DNA of 64,000 bases, taken from assembly GCA_016218975.1 (NCBI GenBank), contig JACRCO010000001.1, positions 1-64,000 of the forward strand, given 5' to 3'. This document shows positions 34,024 through 42,805 of this stretch, piece by piece. The number at the start of each line of letters is the position of its first letter. Position 1 is the first letter of the stretch. The notes beneath the pieces were generated by a model. It made no database searches. It saw only the letters and a list, made by a program, of their open reading frames with translations, and was not told the DNA's origin. This DNA is from Deltaproteobacteria bacterium (GTDB taxonomy: Bacteria > Desulfobacterota > Deferrimicrobia > Deferrimicrobiales > Deferrimicrobiaceae). A program made the position numbers and the translations under genes.

Positions 34024-35339
34024 GGATTCGAAAAGACAGGCTGCTGTTCTTCGCCGCGCTCATCTTCCTTGCCGTCCTCGCGTCCGCGCGAATCGACGCC
34101 GGGACCGGTGCGCCGCGCGAGGCGGTAGTTGCGACGATCGCCGCATCCATCAATCCGGTCACCGCCGATTTCCTTTCCGCCGCCATCGAGAAGGCCGAGG
34201 AGACGAACGCCGCGATCCTCGTCGTCGAGCTCGACACTCCGGGCGGGCTCGACAGCGCGATGCGGCAGATGGTCCAGGAGATCATCAAGACGAAAATCCC
34301 GGTGGCCGTCTACGTATCTCCTTCCGGCGCGCGCGCCGCCTCCGCCGGCGTCCTCATCACCCTTGCGGCGGACGTCGCCGCCATGGCCCCCGGGACGAAC
34401 ATCGGCGCGGCCCATCCCGTGAGCGTGGGCGGCGGCGGGATGGACAACACGATGGCGAAGAAGGTCGAAAACGACGCAGCGGCCTACGCCCGCTCCCTGG
34501 CCGAGAAGAAGGGCCGCAACGCCGCCTGGGCCGAAAGCGCCGTCCGGGAGAGCACGTCCCTTACGGAGAGGGACGCCCTCGAAAAGAACGTCATCGACCT
34601 CGTCTCCCCTTCCTTATCCGACCTGCTGGCCCGGATCGACGGCAAGGAGATACTCAAGGGAGACGGGAAAATCGTCCTGCGCACGAAAGGGATCGCCGTT
34701 GCGCGTTTCCCCATGGGGCTACGGCACCGGATCCTTTCCTCGCTGGCCGATCCCAACATCGCATATATCCTGATGATGATCGGGATCTACGGGATCTTCT
34801 TCGAGCTCTCCAATCCCGGCGCGGTCTTTCCCGGAGTCGTTGGAGGGATATCACTGATCCTCGGCTTCTACTCCCTGCAGACCCTTTCGGCCGATTACGC
34901 CGGGTTCCTGCTCATCGCCCTGGCGATGCTCCTCTTCATACTGGAGATCAAGGTCCATTCATACGGCGCGCTGACCATCGGGGGGATCGTCGCATTGCTC
35001 CTGGGGAGCCTGATGCTGTTCCGCGCCTCCGCGGATCCCTGGCTTCGCATTTCCTGGGGCGTTCTCGCGGTCATGATCGGCGCTTCGATAGCCTTCTTCA
35101 CTACGGTAGTCACCCTGGCGGTGCGGAGCCAGCTCCGCAAGCCCGTCACCGGGGCGGAAGGGCTGATCGGGGAAACGGGCGAGGCGCGCGCGGACTTCGC
35201 CGGGGAGGGGAAGGTGTTCGTCTCAGGGGAGTGGTGGAACGCCCGGTGCGGTGTTCCCCTGAAGAAGGGGGACAGGGTGACGGTCGTAGGACGGGAAGGA
35301 ATGACCCTCCTCGTCGAACCGAAGGAGAAGGCGTCCTGA
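34020..35339 (+). CDS. NfeD long form: ClpP-like membrane serine protease with C-terminal NfeD domain
   Basis: 439 aa. A signal/anchor sequence ([16 protein letters not shown]) precedes a ClpP-class protease domain: [20 protein letters not shown], the nucleophile serine region [19 protein letters not shown], and the lysine of the Ser-Lys dyad further on. Four membrane helices follow from about residue 240, and an OB-like NfeD domain ([20 protein letters not shown]) closes the protein. NfeD proteases cleave stomatin-like partners. The GTG start overlaps the upstream stop. The slipin gene that follows is its expected partner. Confidence 0.9.
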   Translation: MRIRKDRLLFFAALIFLAVLASARIDAGTGAPREAVVATIAASINPVTADFLSAAIEKAEETNAAILVVELDTPGGLDSAMRQMVQEIIKTKIPVAVYVSPSGARAASAGVLITLAADVAAMAPGTNIGAAHPVSVGGGGMDNTMAKKVENDAAAYARSLAEKKGRNAAWAESAVRESTSLTERDALEKNVIDLVSPSLSDLLARIDGKEILKGDGKIVLRTKGIAVARFPMGLRHRILSSLADPNIAYILMMIGIYGIFFELSNPGAVFPGVVGGISLILGFYSLQTLSADYAGFLLIALAMLLFILEIKVHSYGALTIGGIVALLLGSLMLFRASADPWLRISWGVLAVMIGASIAFFTTVVTLAVRSQLRKPVTGAEGLIGETGEARADFAGEGKVFVSGEWWNARCGVPLKKGDRVTVVGREGMTLLVEPKEKAS

Positions 35340-35404
35340 CTTCCCTGGTCAAGGGTTTCGGATTGCTTGTATTCCACTTTTTTCGCAGGGAAGGAGAGTC
35401 CGGC

Positions 35405-36205
35405 ATGGTTCCCTATATTGCGCTTCTCGTAATCGCGATCCTGTTCCTGTACAGCGCCATCAAGATCCTCAACGAGTACGAGCGAGGCGTGATCTTCCGC
35501 CTGGGCCGTGTCATCGGAGCGAAGGGCCCGGGGCTCATACTCCTGATTCCCGTCATCGACAAGATGGTCCGCGTGGACCTGCGCGTCGTGGCGATGGACG
35601 TCCCGGCGCAGGACGTCATCACAAGGGACAACGTCTCGATCAAGGTGAGCGCCGTTCTCTATTTCCGGGTTCTGGACCCGAACCGCGCGATCGTCAGCGT
35701 CGAGAACTACCTCTACGCCACCTCGCAGCTCGCCCAGACGACCTTGAGGTCCGTGTGCGGGCAGGCGGAGCTGGACGACCTCCTTTCCGAGCGGGAGAAA
35801 ATCAATACGCACATCCAGGAGATCCTCGACAAGGACACGGAGCCATGGGGCATCAAGGTCGCCAAGGTGGAGATCAAGCACATCGACCTGCCGCAGGAGA
35901 TGCAGCGGGCGATGGCGAAGCAGGCGGAGGCGGAGCGGGAGCGCCGCGCGAAAATCATCGGCGCGGAAGGGGAGTACCAGGCCGCCCAGAAACTGGCGGA
36001 CGCGGCGCAGATCATCAGCATGCAGCCGCAGGCGCTGCAGTTGCGCTACCTGCAGACGCTGCGGGAGATCGCGGCGGAGAACAATTCGACGACGATCTTT
36101 CCCATACCGATAGACCTGTTTACCCCCTTCATGGAGGTTGCGAAGGCGATGAAGGGATCCGTCGCGCCGCCGTCCGGGGGGAGCAAACCGGAGGGAGGAG
36201 CTTGA
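35405..36205 (+). CDS. Slipin (stomatin/SPFH band 7 protein)
   Basis: 266 aa. A single N-terminal membrane segment ([21 protein letters not shown]) is followed by [46 protein letters not shown] and a C-terminal helical region ([26 protein letters not shown]). Bacterial slipins form rings in the inner membrane and act with NfeD proteases. The ATG at 35405 has GGAGAG about 8 nt upstream, 65 bases after the NfeD gene. A long open frame reaches far upstream in another reading of the NfeD gene and is not used. It is followed 16 bases later by the SpoIID-like gene. Confidence 0.92.
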   Translation: MVPYIALLVIAILFLYSAIKILNEYERGVIFRLGRVIGAKGPGLILLIPVIDKMVRVDLRVVAMDVPAQDVITRDNVSIKVSAVLYFRVLDPNRAIVSVENYLYATSQLAQTTLRSVCGQAELDDLLSEREKINTHIQEILDKDTEPWGIKVAKVEIKHIDLPQEMQRAMAKQAEAERERRAKIIGAEGEYQAAQKLADAAQIISMQPQALQLRYLQTLREIAAENNSTTIFPIPIDLFTPFMEVAKAMKGSVAPPSGGSKPEGGA

Positions 36206-36221
36206 GATAGCGCGAATCGAA

Positions 36222-37493
36222 ATGGGGGAAACCGCACGTTCTTCGGGGAGCGCGGTTTGCGCAATCGCGCTCCTCCTTGTTTTCGCCGCCGTCGCGGCCC
36301 TGCTCGGCGGATGCGCGGCCGCACCGTCGCGGAGAGAAGCGCCGCCGCCCCCGCCTCCCGCCGCCGGGAGGGAGCATGTTCCGACGGCTCCGCCGCCCGC
36401 CGTGTCCCGACCCGTTCTTCCGCAACTGCGGGTCCCGGCGATAGCTGCCGGACGGCCGGTCCGGGTCCTCCTGGGAGAAGCGCGGATGGACATTGCGCTT
36501 GGTGGGGAATCCTTGCGCGCCTGGAACGCCGCCGGCGCTCCCGTTGCAGCAGCCGCGGGGAAGGTATCGCTTTCGGCCATAGGCGAGAAAATCCGGTGGG
36601 GGACGGAAAAGCTGCTCGACTCGCCGATCGACGTCGCGTCTCCTTCCGGCCTCCGGGTGGGAGGGAAGCAGCTCGTGTCGAGGATACGGGTGACGGCCCG
36701 CAAGGGGAACCTGTACGCCGTCGCGGTCGTGCCGCTGGAGGATTACGTGGCTGCGGTGTGCGGCAGGGAAGCCCCCCGGTCCTTCCATTCCGAAGCGCTT
36801 TCGGCCCTGGCGGTTTCGGTCCGCACATACGCGCTGCTGGCGATGGAGAAGCCGAGGGAACCCACACATGACGTGGTGGCCGGAGTGGAGGACCAGGTCT
36901 TCGACGGCATGGACGAAGTCGCACAGCCCTTCCGGGATGCGGCGGCGTCGACCCGCGGAGAAGTCCTCTCCTACGGAGGGGCGCTTGCACGCGCGGTGTT
37001 CCATTCCACCTGCGGCGGAAGGACCGAACATGCGAAGGATGCCTGGGGGTCGGACATTGCCTATCTCCGCTCCGTCGCCTGCGACGATTGCCTGGACAGC
37101 CCCGCGCGGAAATGGGACTACCGGATGACGGAGAAGGAGGGGAAAAGGATCGCACAGGCCCTCGGCGTGCGCGCCTGGAGCGAACTGAAGCTCGGGATCT
37201 CCGATCGGTCCTCCACCGGAAGGGCGAGCCGGATCCGTATCTCGTCCGGCGGAGTCTCCCGGGAAATTTCGGCGGCCGTGTTCCGCAGGACGGCGGGATA
37301 TTCGCGGGTGAAAAGCCTCAAAATGGAGATCGTGCCGGTCGGAAGCGGCTGGGTGGTATCGGGCGAAGGTTACGGGCACGGCGTGGGGATGTGCCAGTGG
37401 GGCGCTGACGGCATGGCGAAGCGGGGGAAGACATACCGGGAAATCCTTGCGCGCTATTACCCCGGTACTCATCTTGCCGGAGGAGTTCCCTGA
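36222..37493 (+). CDS. SpoIID/LytB-domain lipoprotein
   Basis: 423 aa. An N-terminal signal ends with LLGGC, a good lipobox, followed by a Pro-rich linker. The SpoIID domain has VVPLEDYVAAVCGREAPRSF with the likely catalytic Glu, SALAVSVRTYAL, the GGRTEHAKDAWGSD block, and a C-terminal GYGHGVGMCQWGADGMAKRG. SpoIID enzymes are lytic transglycosylases acting on peptidoglycan; in non-sporulating Gram-negative bacteria such proteins remodel septal or envelope peptidoglycan. It is 16 bases after the slipin gene and overlaps the apparent queA start by 4 bases. Confidence 0.88.
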   Translation: MGETARSSGSAVCAIALLLVFAAVAALLGGCAAAPSRREAPPPPPPAAGREHVPTAPPPAVSRPVLPQLRVPAIAAGRPVRVLLGEARMDIALGGESLRAWNAAGAPVAAAAGKVSLSAIGEKIRWGTEKLLDSPIDVASPSGLRVGGKQLVSRIRVTARKGNLYAVAVVPLEDYVAAVCGREAPRSFHSEALSALAVSVRTYALLAMEKPREPTHDVVAGVEDQVFDGMDEVAQPFRDAAASTRGEVLSYGGALARAVFHSTCGGRTEHAKDAWGSDIAYLRSVACDDCLDSPARKWDYRMTEKEGKRIAQALGVRAWSELKLGISDRSSTGRASRIRISSGGVSREISAAVFRRTAGYSRVKSLKMEIVPVGSGWVVSGEGYGHGVGMCQWGADGMAKRGKTYREILARYYPGTHLAGGVP

Positions 37494-38542
37494 AAACGGA
37501 AGTCCTCGATTACTCCCTGCCTTCGGAGTTGATCGCCCAGGTCCCGCCCCCGCGCCGCCGCGACGCTCGCCTGATGGCGGTGAATCGCCGTACGGGAGAG
37601 ATCGCGCATCTTCGGTTTCCGGATTTCCCGGGTTGCCTCCGGAACGGAGATCTGCTGGTCCTGAACGATACGAAAGTGATACGGGGAAGGCTTCGGGCGC
37701 GCAAGGAGACGGGGGCGGCGGTAGAGATATTCCTTCTTTCCCGTCTCGCGGCGCGAAACGCGAAAGAGGAGACATGGGATGCGCTGGCGCGGCCGTCCAA
37801 ACGCCTTCGCGAAGGGATGGAATTCCGCGTTAGCGAGGAGCTTTCGGCGACGCTGCTGCGAAAATCGGGTGCGGGCCGGTGGGAAGTGAAGCTTTACGCC
37901 GATGGGCCGGTTACGGAAGCCGTGGACCGCGCGGGAGAGATCCCGCTGCCTCCATATATCCGGAGGAAGGCGGGGGATCCTCGTTCCGTTCAGGATGCGG
38001 AACGTTATCAGACCGTGTACGCGGCGCACCGGGGCTCCGTAGCGGCGCCCACGGCGGGGTTGCATTTCGACGGGGAGATGTTGTCCCGATGCGAAAGCGC
38101 CGGGGTTTCCACCGCCGCCGTCACGCTGTCGATAGGATACGGGACGTTCCAGGCGATCCGCACGGAAGAAGTGGAGGAACACGAGATCCATCCTGAAGGC
38201 TACCGGCTGCCGAAGGAAACGGCCGAGGCGGTTTCCGCGGCGCGGGAGAGGGGCGCCAGGATCGTCGCGGTGGGAACTACATCCGTGCGTGTCCTCGAGA
38301 CATGCGCCGGCCCGGACGGGCAGTTGGCGCCGGCGGAGGGGACGACCCGTTTGTTCATAGCGCCCGGGTACCGGTTTCGCGCAGTTGACGCAATGCTTAC
38401 GAACTTCCATCTTCCGCGTTCCAGCCTGCTGGCGCTCGTCATGGCGTTCGGAGGCGTGGACCTGATCCGGGAGGCCTACCGGAGGGCGGTGGCGGATCGG
38501 TACCGGTTTTTCAGCTACGGCGACGCGATGTTCCTCTGTTAG
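37490..38542 (+). CDS. queA: S-adenosylmethionine:tRNA ribosyltransferase-isomerase (apparent CTG start)
   Basis: 350 aa if started at CTG 37490. QueA transfers and isomerises the ribosyl moiety of SAM onto preQ1 in tRNA to form epoxyqueuosine. Motifs: LPSELIAQVPPPRRRDARLM, LLVLNDTKVIRGRL, GSVAAPTAGLHFD, TLSIGYGTFQ and TNFHLPRSSLLALVMAFGG. The frame has no ATG, GTG or TTG before the TTG at 37529, which would remove the conserved KTEVLDYSLPSE. CTG 37490 restores it and has GGAGG 5 nt upstream (37480-37484), so I favour CTG. The CTGA overlaps the SpoIID gene stop. tgt follows. Confidence 0.85.
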   Translation: MKTEVLDYSLPSELIAQVPPPRRRDARLMAVNRRTGEIAHLRFPDFPGCLRNGDLLVLNDTKVIRGRLRARKETGAAVEIFLLSRLAARNAKEETWDALARPSKRLREGMEFRVSEELSATLLRKSGAGRWEVKLYADGPVTEAVDRAGEIPLPPYIRRKAGDPRSVQDAERYQTVYAAHRGSVAAPTAGLHFDGEMLSRCESAGVSTAAVTLSIGYGTFQAIRTEEVEEHEIHPEGYRLPKETAEAVSAARERGARIVAVGTTSVRVLETCAGPDGQLAPAEGTTRLFIAPGYRFRAVDAMLTNFHLPRSSLLALVMAFGGVDLIREAYRRAVADRYRFFSYGDAMFLC

Positions 38543-38712
38543 GGACGGTCATGAGCGATAACTGCGAAATCGGCTGCGCCGCCTCGGAGGGGGACTCCGT
38601 TCGTGGCTCGCCGGGTGGTCGTTCCCAATTCACCCGTCTGCGCTTTACCTCACTGCGCCCCCCTCCTGCGGCGGCTTCGCCGTCCCAAGCAGGGAACAAT
38701 AAGACCGTCCCT
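38541..38712. repeat. 172-bp element with 10-bp terminal inverted repeats between queA and tgt
   Basis: AGGGACGGTC at 38541-38550 is exactly inverted as GACCGTCCCT at 38703-38712. An internal GGGTG/CACCC stem surrounds 38613-38634. It begins inside the queA TAG stop and ends 17 bases before the tgt ATG. A 62-codon open frame crosses it (38551-38739) but looks non-coding. The layout suggests a small non-autonomous mobile element or a structured RNA between two queuosine genes; no direct target duplication is visible. Confidence 0.6.
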
Positions 38713-38729
38713 GGTTTACCGAGGCACGC

Positions 38730-39839
38730 ATGCCGATAGCTTTCGACATCGTAGCGCGCGATCACGGGACAGCAGCACGGGCCGGAACAGTGGCGACCGA
38801 ACACGGGAGTTTTCAGACCCCGGCATTCATGCCGGTGGGCACGGCTGCGACTGTAAAGGGAGTGTGGCCGGACCAGCTCAGGGAGATGGGTTACGCGTGC
38901 ATCCTTTCCAACACGTATCACCTGTACCTCCGCCCGGGGCACGAACGGATCCGGAAACTCGGCGGAGTCCACCGCTTCATGGGTTGGGACAGGACGCTGC
39001 TTACGGACAGCGGAGGCTACCAGGTGTTTTCGCTGAGCTCGCTCCGCAAGGTCGAGGACGAGGCGGTTACCTTCCGGTCCCATATCGACGGATCCCTGCA
39101 TGCGCTGTCGCCGGAGAAGGCCGTCGAGGTGCAGGAAGCGCTCGGCTCGGATATCCGAATGGTCCTTGACGAGTGCGTGGAATATCCCTGCGGCCGCCGT
39201 GAGGTGGAGGACGCCGTTCGCCGCACAACCGTATGGGCGGAGCGCAGCCTTGCCGCGAGCCGCCGGGAAGATGGGGGGGTGTTCGGCATCGTGCAGGGGG
39301 GGATGTTCGGCGACCTTCGGAAACGGAGCGCGCAGGAAGTGTGCGCCCTGGAATTTCCCGGGTACGCCATCGGCGGGGTGAGCGTCGGCGAAGGGAAGGA
39401 GCTCCAGCGGGAGATGGTGGATTTCACCGCGCCGCTCCTGCCGGCGGAAAAGCCGCGGTACCTCATGGGCGTCGGGACGCCCGGCGATATCCTGTTCGCG
39501 GTCTCCCGCGGGATCGACATGTTCGACTGCGTGCTGCCGACCCGCAACGCCCGGAACGGGATGCTGTTCACATCGGCAGGGCCTGTCTCCATAAAGCAGG
39601 CGCGTTACGCCGAAGACCCCCTCCCGGCGGATGAAAATTGCCGCTGCCCGACCTGCCGCACCTTTTCCCGCGCCTATCTGCGGCACCTTTATCTGCAGAA
39701 GGAAATGCTCTCTTCCATGCTTCTCACGGTCCACAACCTGCACTTCTACTCCATGTGGATGGACAAGATACGAGAGGCAATTAGGGTTGGAAATTTCGGG
39801 GAATTTATGAAAGAATCACTCGGTTCAGGGGTTGAATAG
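38730..39839 (+). CDS. tgt: tRNA-guanine transglycosylase
   Basis: 369 aa. Exchanges guanine-34 for preQ1 in tRNAs with GUN anticodons. Signatures: FMPVGTAATVKGVWPDQL, LSNTYHLYLRPG, the DSGGYQVFSL loop with an active-site Asp, FGIVQGG, GGVSVGEGKE, the nucleophile Asp region DCVLPTRNARNGMLF, and the zinc site CRCPTC with a histidine after RTFSRAYLRH. GAGG lies 5 nt before the ATG. It forms with queA the late queuosine pathway and leads into yajC-secDF. Confidence 0.97.
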   Translation: MPIAFDIVARDHGTAARAGTVATEHGSFQTPAFMPVGTAATVKGVWPDQLREMGYACILSNTYHLYLRPGHERIRKLGGVHRFMGWDRTLLTDSGGYQVFSLSSLRKVEDEAVTFRSHIDGSLHALSPEKAVEVQEALGSDIRMVLDECVEYPCGRREVEDAVRRTTVWAERSLAASRREDGGVFGIVQGGMFGDLRKRSAQEVCALEFPGYAIGGVSVGEGKELQREMVDFTAPLLPAEKPRYLMGVGTPGDILFAVSRGIDMFDCVLPTRNARNGMLFTSAGPVSIKQARYAEDPLPADENCRCPTCRTFSRAYLRHLYLQKEMLSSMLLTVHNLHFYSMWMDKIREAIRVGNFGEFMKESLGSGVE

Positions 39840-39857
39840 ACACCCTCGGAGGTAACG

Positions 39858-40202
39858 ATGGCATTGTTTTCGGGAATTGCATACGCGATGGGTTCCAAGG
39901 GGGCCGGGGGCGCCGGAGGGGGCATGGAAGTCCTCGTCCTCCCCTTGCTGTTCTTCGGAATATTCTATCTTCTCGTGTTCCGTCCCCAGCAGAAGCAGGC
40001 GAAGAAACAGCGTGAGTTCCTCCAGAATCTCAAGGCGGGGGACCGTGTGGTGACGAGCGGCGGACTGCACGGCGAGGTCAAGGGGCTCACGGACACAACG
40101 GTCACCCTCGAAATCGCAGACAAGGTTAGAGTAAAGGTGACCCGCGCCGCGGTGACGGGGAAGAGCCAGGAAGCGGCGGCCCCGGAGGCCAAGACGAGTT
40201 AA
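39858..40202 (+). CDS. yajC: Preprotein translocase subunit YajC
   Basis: 114 aa. A single membrane helix (VLVLPLLFFGIFYLLVFRPQ) is followed by the conserved QKQAKKQREFLQNLKAGDRVVTSGGLHGEV and a C-terminal basic tail. YajC joins SecD and SecF in the Sec holotranslocase accessory complex. GGAGG lies 6 nt before the ATG. The tgt-yajC-secD-secF order is the classic one. Confidence 0.95.
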   Translation: MALFSGIAYAMGSKGAGGAGGGMEVLVLPLLFFGIFYLLVFRPQQKQAKKQREFLQNLKAGDRVVTSGGLHGEVKGLTDTTVTLEIADKVRVKVTRAAVTGKSQEAAAPEAKTS

Positions 40203-40264
40203 GGCGATAGCAGGAGATCGGAACGGCGATATCCGCGTGAGCGGAAAGGAGCGACGGTTCGGAC

Positions 40265-41860
40265 ATGTGGAAGAGCATCCGGTGGAGAACGACACTTATC
40301 GCCGTGCTTACGGCGTTATCGATCGCGGTTGTGCTGCCGAGTCTGACTGACAACCTTCCCGAGACCTGGCGCAAGAAAACTCCGAAGATCCACCTGGGGC
40401 TCGACCTCCAGGGAGGGGTCTTCCTCCGCCTTGCGGTGGAGATCGACAAGGCGATCGAGAACGCCACGCTGCGGTACGCGGACGAGGCGCGCGCGATCTG
40501 CAGGGAAAAAGGGATCCCCGTGCTGGGGTCGCAGAAGGATGGGGCGGACGGCTTCGCGCTCAAGCTACCTCCCGGGGATTTCGCAGGGAGAGCGATCGCC
40601 TTGTTGAAGGAAGAGATGGGGTCGCTCGATTTCTCGCTCGGCGAAGTGCGGCCCGACGGCGCTTCCGTCACCGGGCGTATGAAGCCGGCCGAGGTGCAGA
40701 GCATTCGCGCGAACGCCGTTACGCAGGGTGTCGATACCATCCGGAACCGTATCGATCCGGAGGGAGTTCGCGAGGCCCAGGTGATTCCCGAGGGCGAGGA
40801 CCGCATCGTCATCCAGCTTCCCGGCTTCAAGGAGCAGCAGCGGGCGATCGCCCTCGTAAGCCAGGTGGCCCTGCTGGAGTTCAAACTGGTGGATGACGGC
40901 GCCAGCGTCGACGAGGCGATGAAAGGGAACCTTCCCGAAGACGATCAGCTTCTATATCAAATTACCACCGACCGCCAGACCGGCAAGATTTCCAAGTCTC
41001 CCATGGTCGTCAAGAAGCGCGCGCTTCTCACGGGAGACAAGATCAAGGCGGCGAAGGTGCAGTTCGAATCCCGGCAGGGGGGCGCGGCCGTATCCGTGTC
41101 GTTCGACGCCCAGGGAACGAAGGACTTCGACCGGATCACCGCGGAGAACGTGAAACGCCGCCTGGCGATCATCCTGGACGGGACCATCAAGTCCGCCCCG
41201 GTCATCAATGAACGGATCTCGGGCGGAGAGGCGCAGATCACGGGGAACTTCACCGCCGAGGAGGCTTCCGACCTTGCAACCGTCCTGCGCTCCGGCAGCC
41301 TGAGGGCCCCGGTCAAGGTGATCCAGAACGTCACCGTCGGACCGTCGCTGGGCCAGGACTCCATCCAGAAGGGGATCCGTGCGGGCGTCATCGGAGCGCT
41401 CCTCGTCGTCCTGTTCATGGTCTTCTACTACCGGTTCGCGGGGCTGGTGGCCGATTTCGCGCTTGTCTTCAACATCCTTTTCCTGCTGGCGGGGATGGCG
41501 CTGCTCGAGGCGACCCTCACCCTTCCGGGGATCGCCGGCGTCATCCTGGCGATCGGGATGGCCGTGGATTCCAACGTGCTGATCTTCGAGCGCATCCGCG
41601 AGGAATTACGGACGAAGAAGCCGGTGCGCGCCTCGATCGACGCGGGGTACGACAAGGCGTTCTGGACGGTGGTCGATTCCCACGTGACCACGCTGATCAC
41701 CGCGATGATCCTGTTCCAGTTCGGGACCGGCCCGATCAAGGGTTTCGCCGTGACGCTCTCCATGGGCGTGGCGATCAACCTCTTCACGGCGCTCGTCTGC
41801 ACCAAGGTGGTTTTCGACTACCTGAACGCGAAGCGGCCGATGCAGGCGCTGAGCATCTGA
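40265..41860 (+). CDS. secD: Protein-export membrane protein SecD
   Basis: 531 aa. An N-terminal membrane segment (TTLIAVLTALSIAVVLPSL) precedes the LGLDLQGGVFLRLAVEID block, then the large periplasmic region with VNTIRNRID-like QGVDTIRNRIDPEGV. Five C-terminal helices follow from about residue 370 (IRAGVIGALLVVLFMVFYY, LIFERIREELRTKK, and VTTLITAMILFQFGTGPIKGFAVTL). SecD with SecF uses the proton-motive force to pull exported proteins across the membrane. It is followed 27 bases later by secF. Confidence 0.97.
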   Translation: MWKSIRWRTTLIAVLTALSIAVVLPSLTDNLPETWRKKTPKIHLGLDLQGGVFLRLAVEIDKAIENATLRYADEARAICREKGIPVLGSQKDGADGFALKLPPGDFAGRAIALLKEEMGSLDFSLGEVRPDGASVTGRMKPAEVQSIRANAVTQGVDTIRNRIDPEGVREAQVIPEGEDRIVIQLPGFKEQQRAIALVSQVALLEFKLVDDGASVDEAMKGNLPEDDQLLYQITTDRQTGKISKSPMVVKKRALLTGDKIKAAKVQFESRQGGAAVSVSFDAQGTKDFDRITAENVKRRLAIILDGTIKSAPVINERISGGEAQITGNFTAEEASDLATVLRSGSLRAPVKVIQNVTVGPSLGQDSIQKGIRAGVIGALLVVLFMVFYYRFAGLVADFALVFNILFLLAGMALLEATLTLPGIAGVILAIGMAVDSNVLIFERIREELRTKKPVRASIDAGYDKAFWTVVDSHVTTLITAMILFQFGTGPIKGFAVTLSMGVAINLFTALVCTKVVFDYLNAKRPMQALSI

Positions 41861-41887
41861 CAGGAAGGAAAAGGAACGCAATCGGCC

Positions 41888-42802
41888 ATGAGGGAACTGA
41901 TCAAGAACACCAACATCGATTTCATGGGGATCAAGAAATACGCCTTCATATTTTCGGGCGCGCTGGTGCTGCTGGGGCTGATAGGAACCGTGCAGATCTA
42001 CAGGGGGCATGCGAACCTGGGGATCGACCTTGCGGGCGGAACTTCCATCCAGATGAGGTTCCAGAAGCCGATCGAGATGGACAAGGTGCGGGCCCTGCTG
42101 ACGGGGATGGGGCACGGCGAAGCGAACCTCCAGGGAGTGCCGGGAGAGAACATACTGATCATAAAGGTGGGAGCGAAAGGCAAGGAGGAGAAGATGGTCT
42201 CCGAGCAGGTCATCGCCCTCCTGAAGGAGAAGCTCCCGGACAACCCGGTCACCGTGGAAAGCATCGCCGAGATCGGGCCGGCCATCGGAAAGAAACTTCG
42301 CTCGGACGCGATACTCGCGCTGGCCGTGTCCGCCATCGCCATTATCGTTTACCTCGCGTGGCGGTTCGAATTCAAGTTCGGCGTGGCGGCGGCCGTCGCC
42401 ACGTTCCACGACGTGGCGGCGCTTACGGGGATCTTTTTCCTGCTCGGGAAGGAGATGGACCTTCTTTTCATCACCGCGTTGCTGACGATCGGCGGGTATT
42501 CGCTTACCGACACCGTCGTCGTCTTCGACCGGATCCGCGAGAACATACGCCTGCGAAAGAAACCTACCTTTTCGGAAACCATCAACCTGAGCGTGAACGA
42601 AGTGCTGAGCCGCACCGTGGTCACCTCCCTGACGGTGTTCCTCACCTGCGTCGCCCTTCTTTTCCTCGGCGGCATCGTCCTTCGCGAATTCGCGCTTGCC
42701 CTGACGATCGGCGTGGTCGTGGGGACCTATTCCTCCATCTTCGTCGCCAGCCCCATCGTGGCGATCTGGCGCGGCGAGAAGATGGTCGAGGTCAAAAGGT
42801 AA
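41888..42802 (+). CDS. secF: Protein-export membrane protein SecF
   Basis: 304 aa, with six membrane helices. N-terminal IDFMGIKKYAFIFSGALVLLGLIG, then LGIDLAGGTSIQMRF, and the conserved TIGGYSLTDTVVVFDRIRENI. Stop TAA at 42800-42802 is followed 3 bases later by recJ. It completes the tgt-yajC-secD-secF cassette. Confidence 0.97.
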   Translation: MRELIKNTNIDFMGIKKYAFIFSGALVLLGLIGTVQIYRGHANLGIDLAGGTSIQMRFQKPIEMDKVRALLTGMGHGEANLQGVPGENILIIKVGAKGKEEKMVSEQVIALLKEKLPDNPVTVESIAEIGPAIGKKLRSDAILALAVSAIAIIVYLAWRFEFKFGVAAAVATFHDVAALTGIFFLLGKEMDLLFITALLTIGGYSLTDTVVVFDRIRENIRLRKKPTFSETINLSVNEVLSRTVVTSLTVFLTCVALLFLGGIVLREFALALTIGVVVGTYSSIFVASPIVAIWRGEKMVEVKR

Positions 42803-42805
42803 GGG

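Noticed and set aside
38551-38739. 62-codon open frame between queA and tgt
   Set aside because: It lies within the inverted-ended element and overlaps the tgt start; the sequence has no recognisable domain and is low in complexity.
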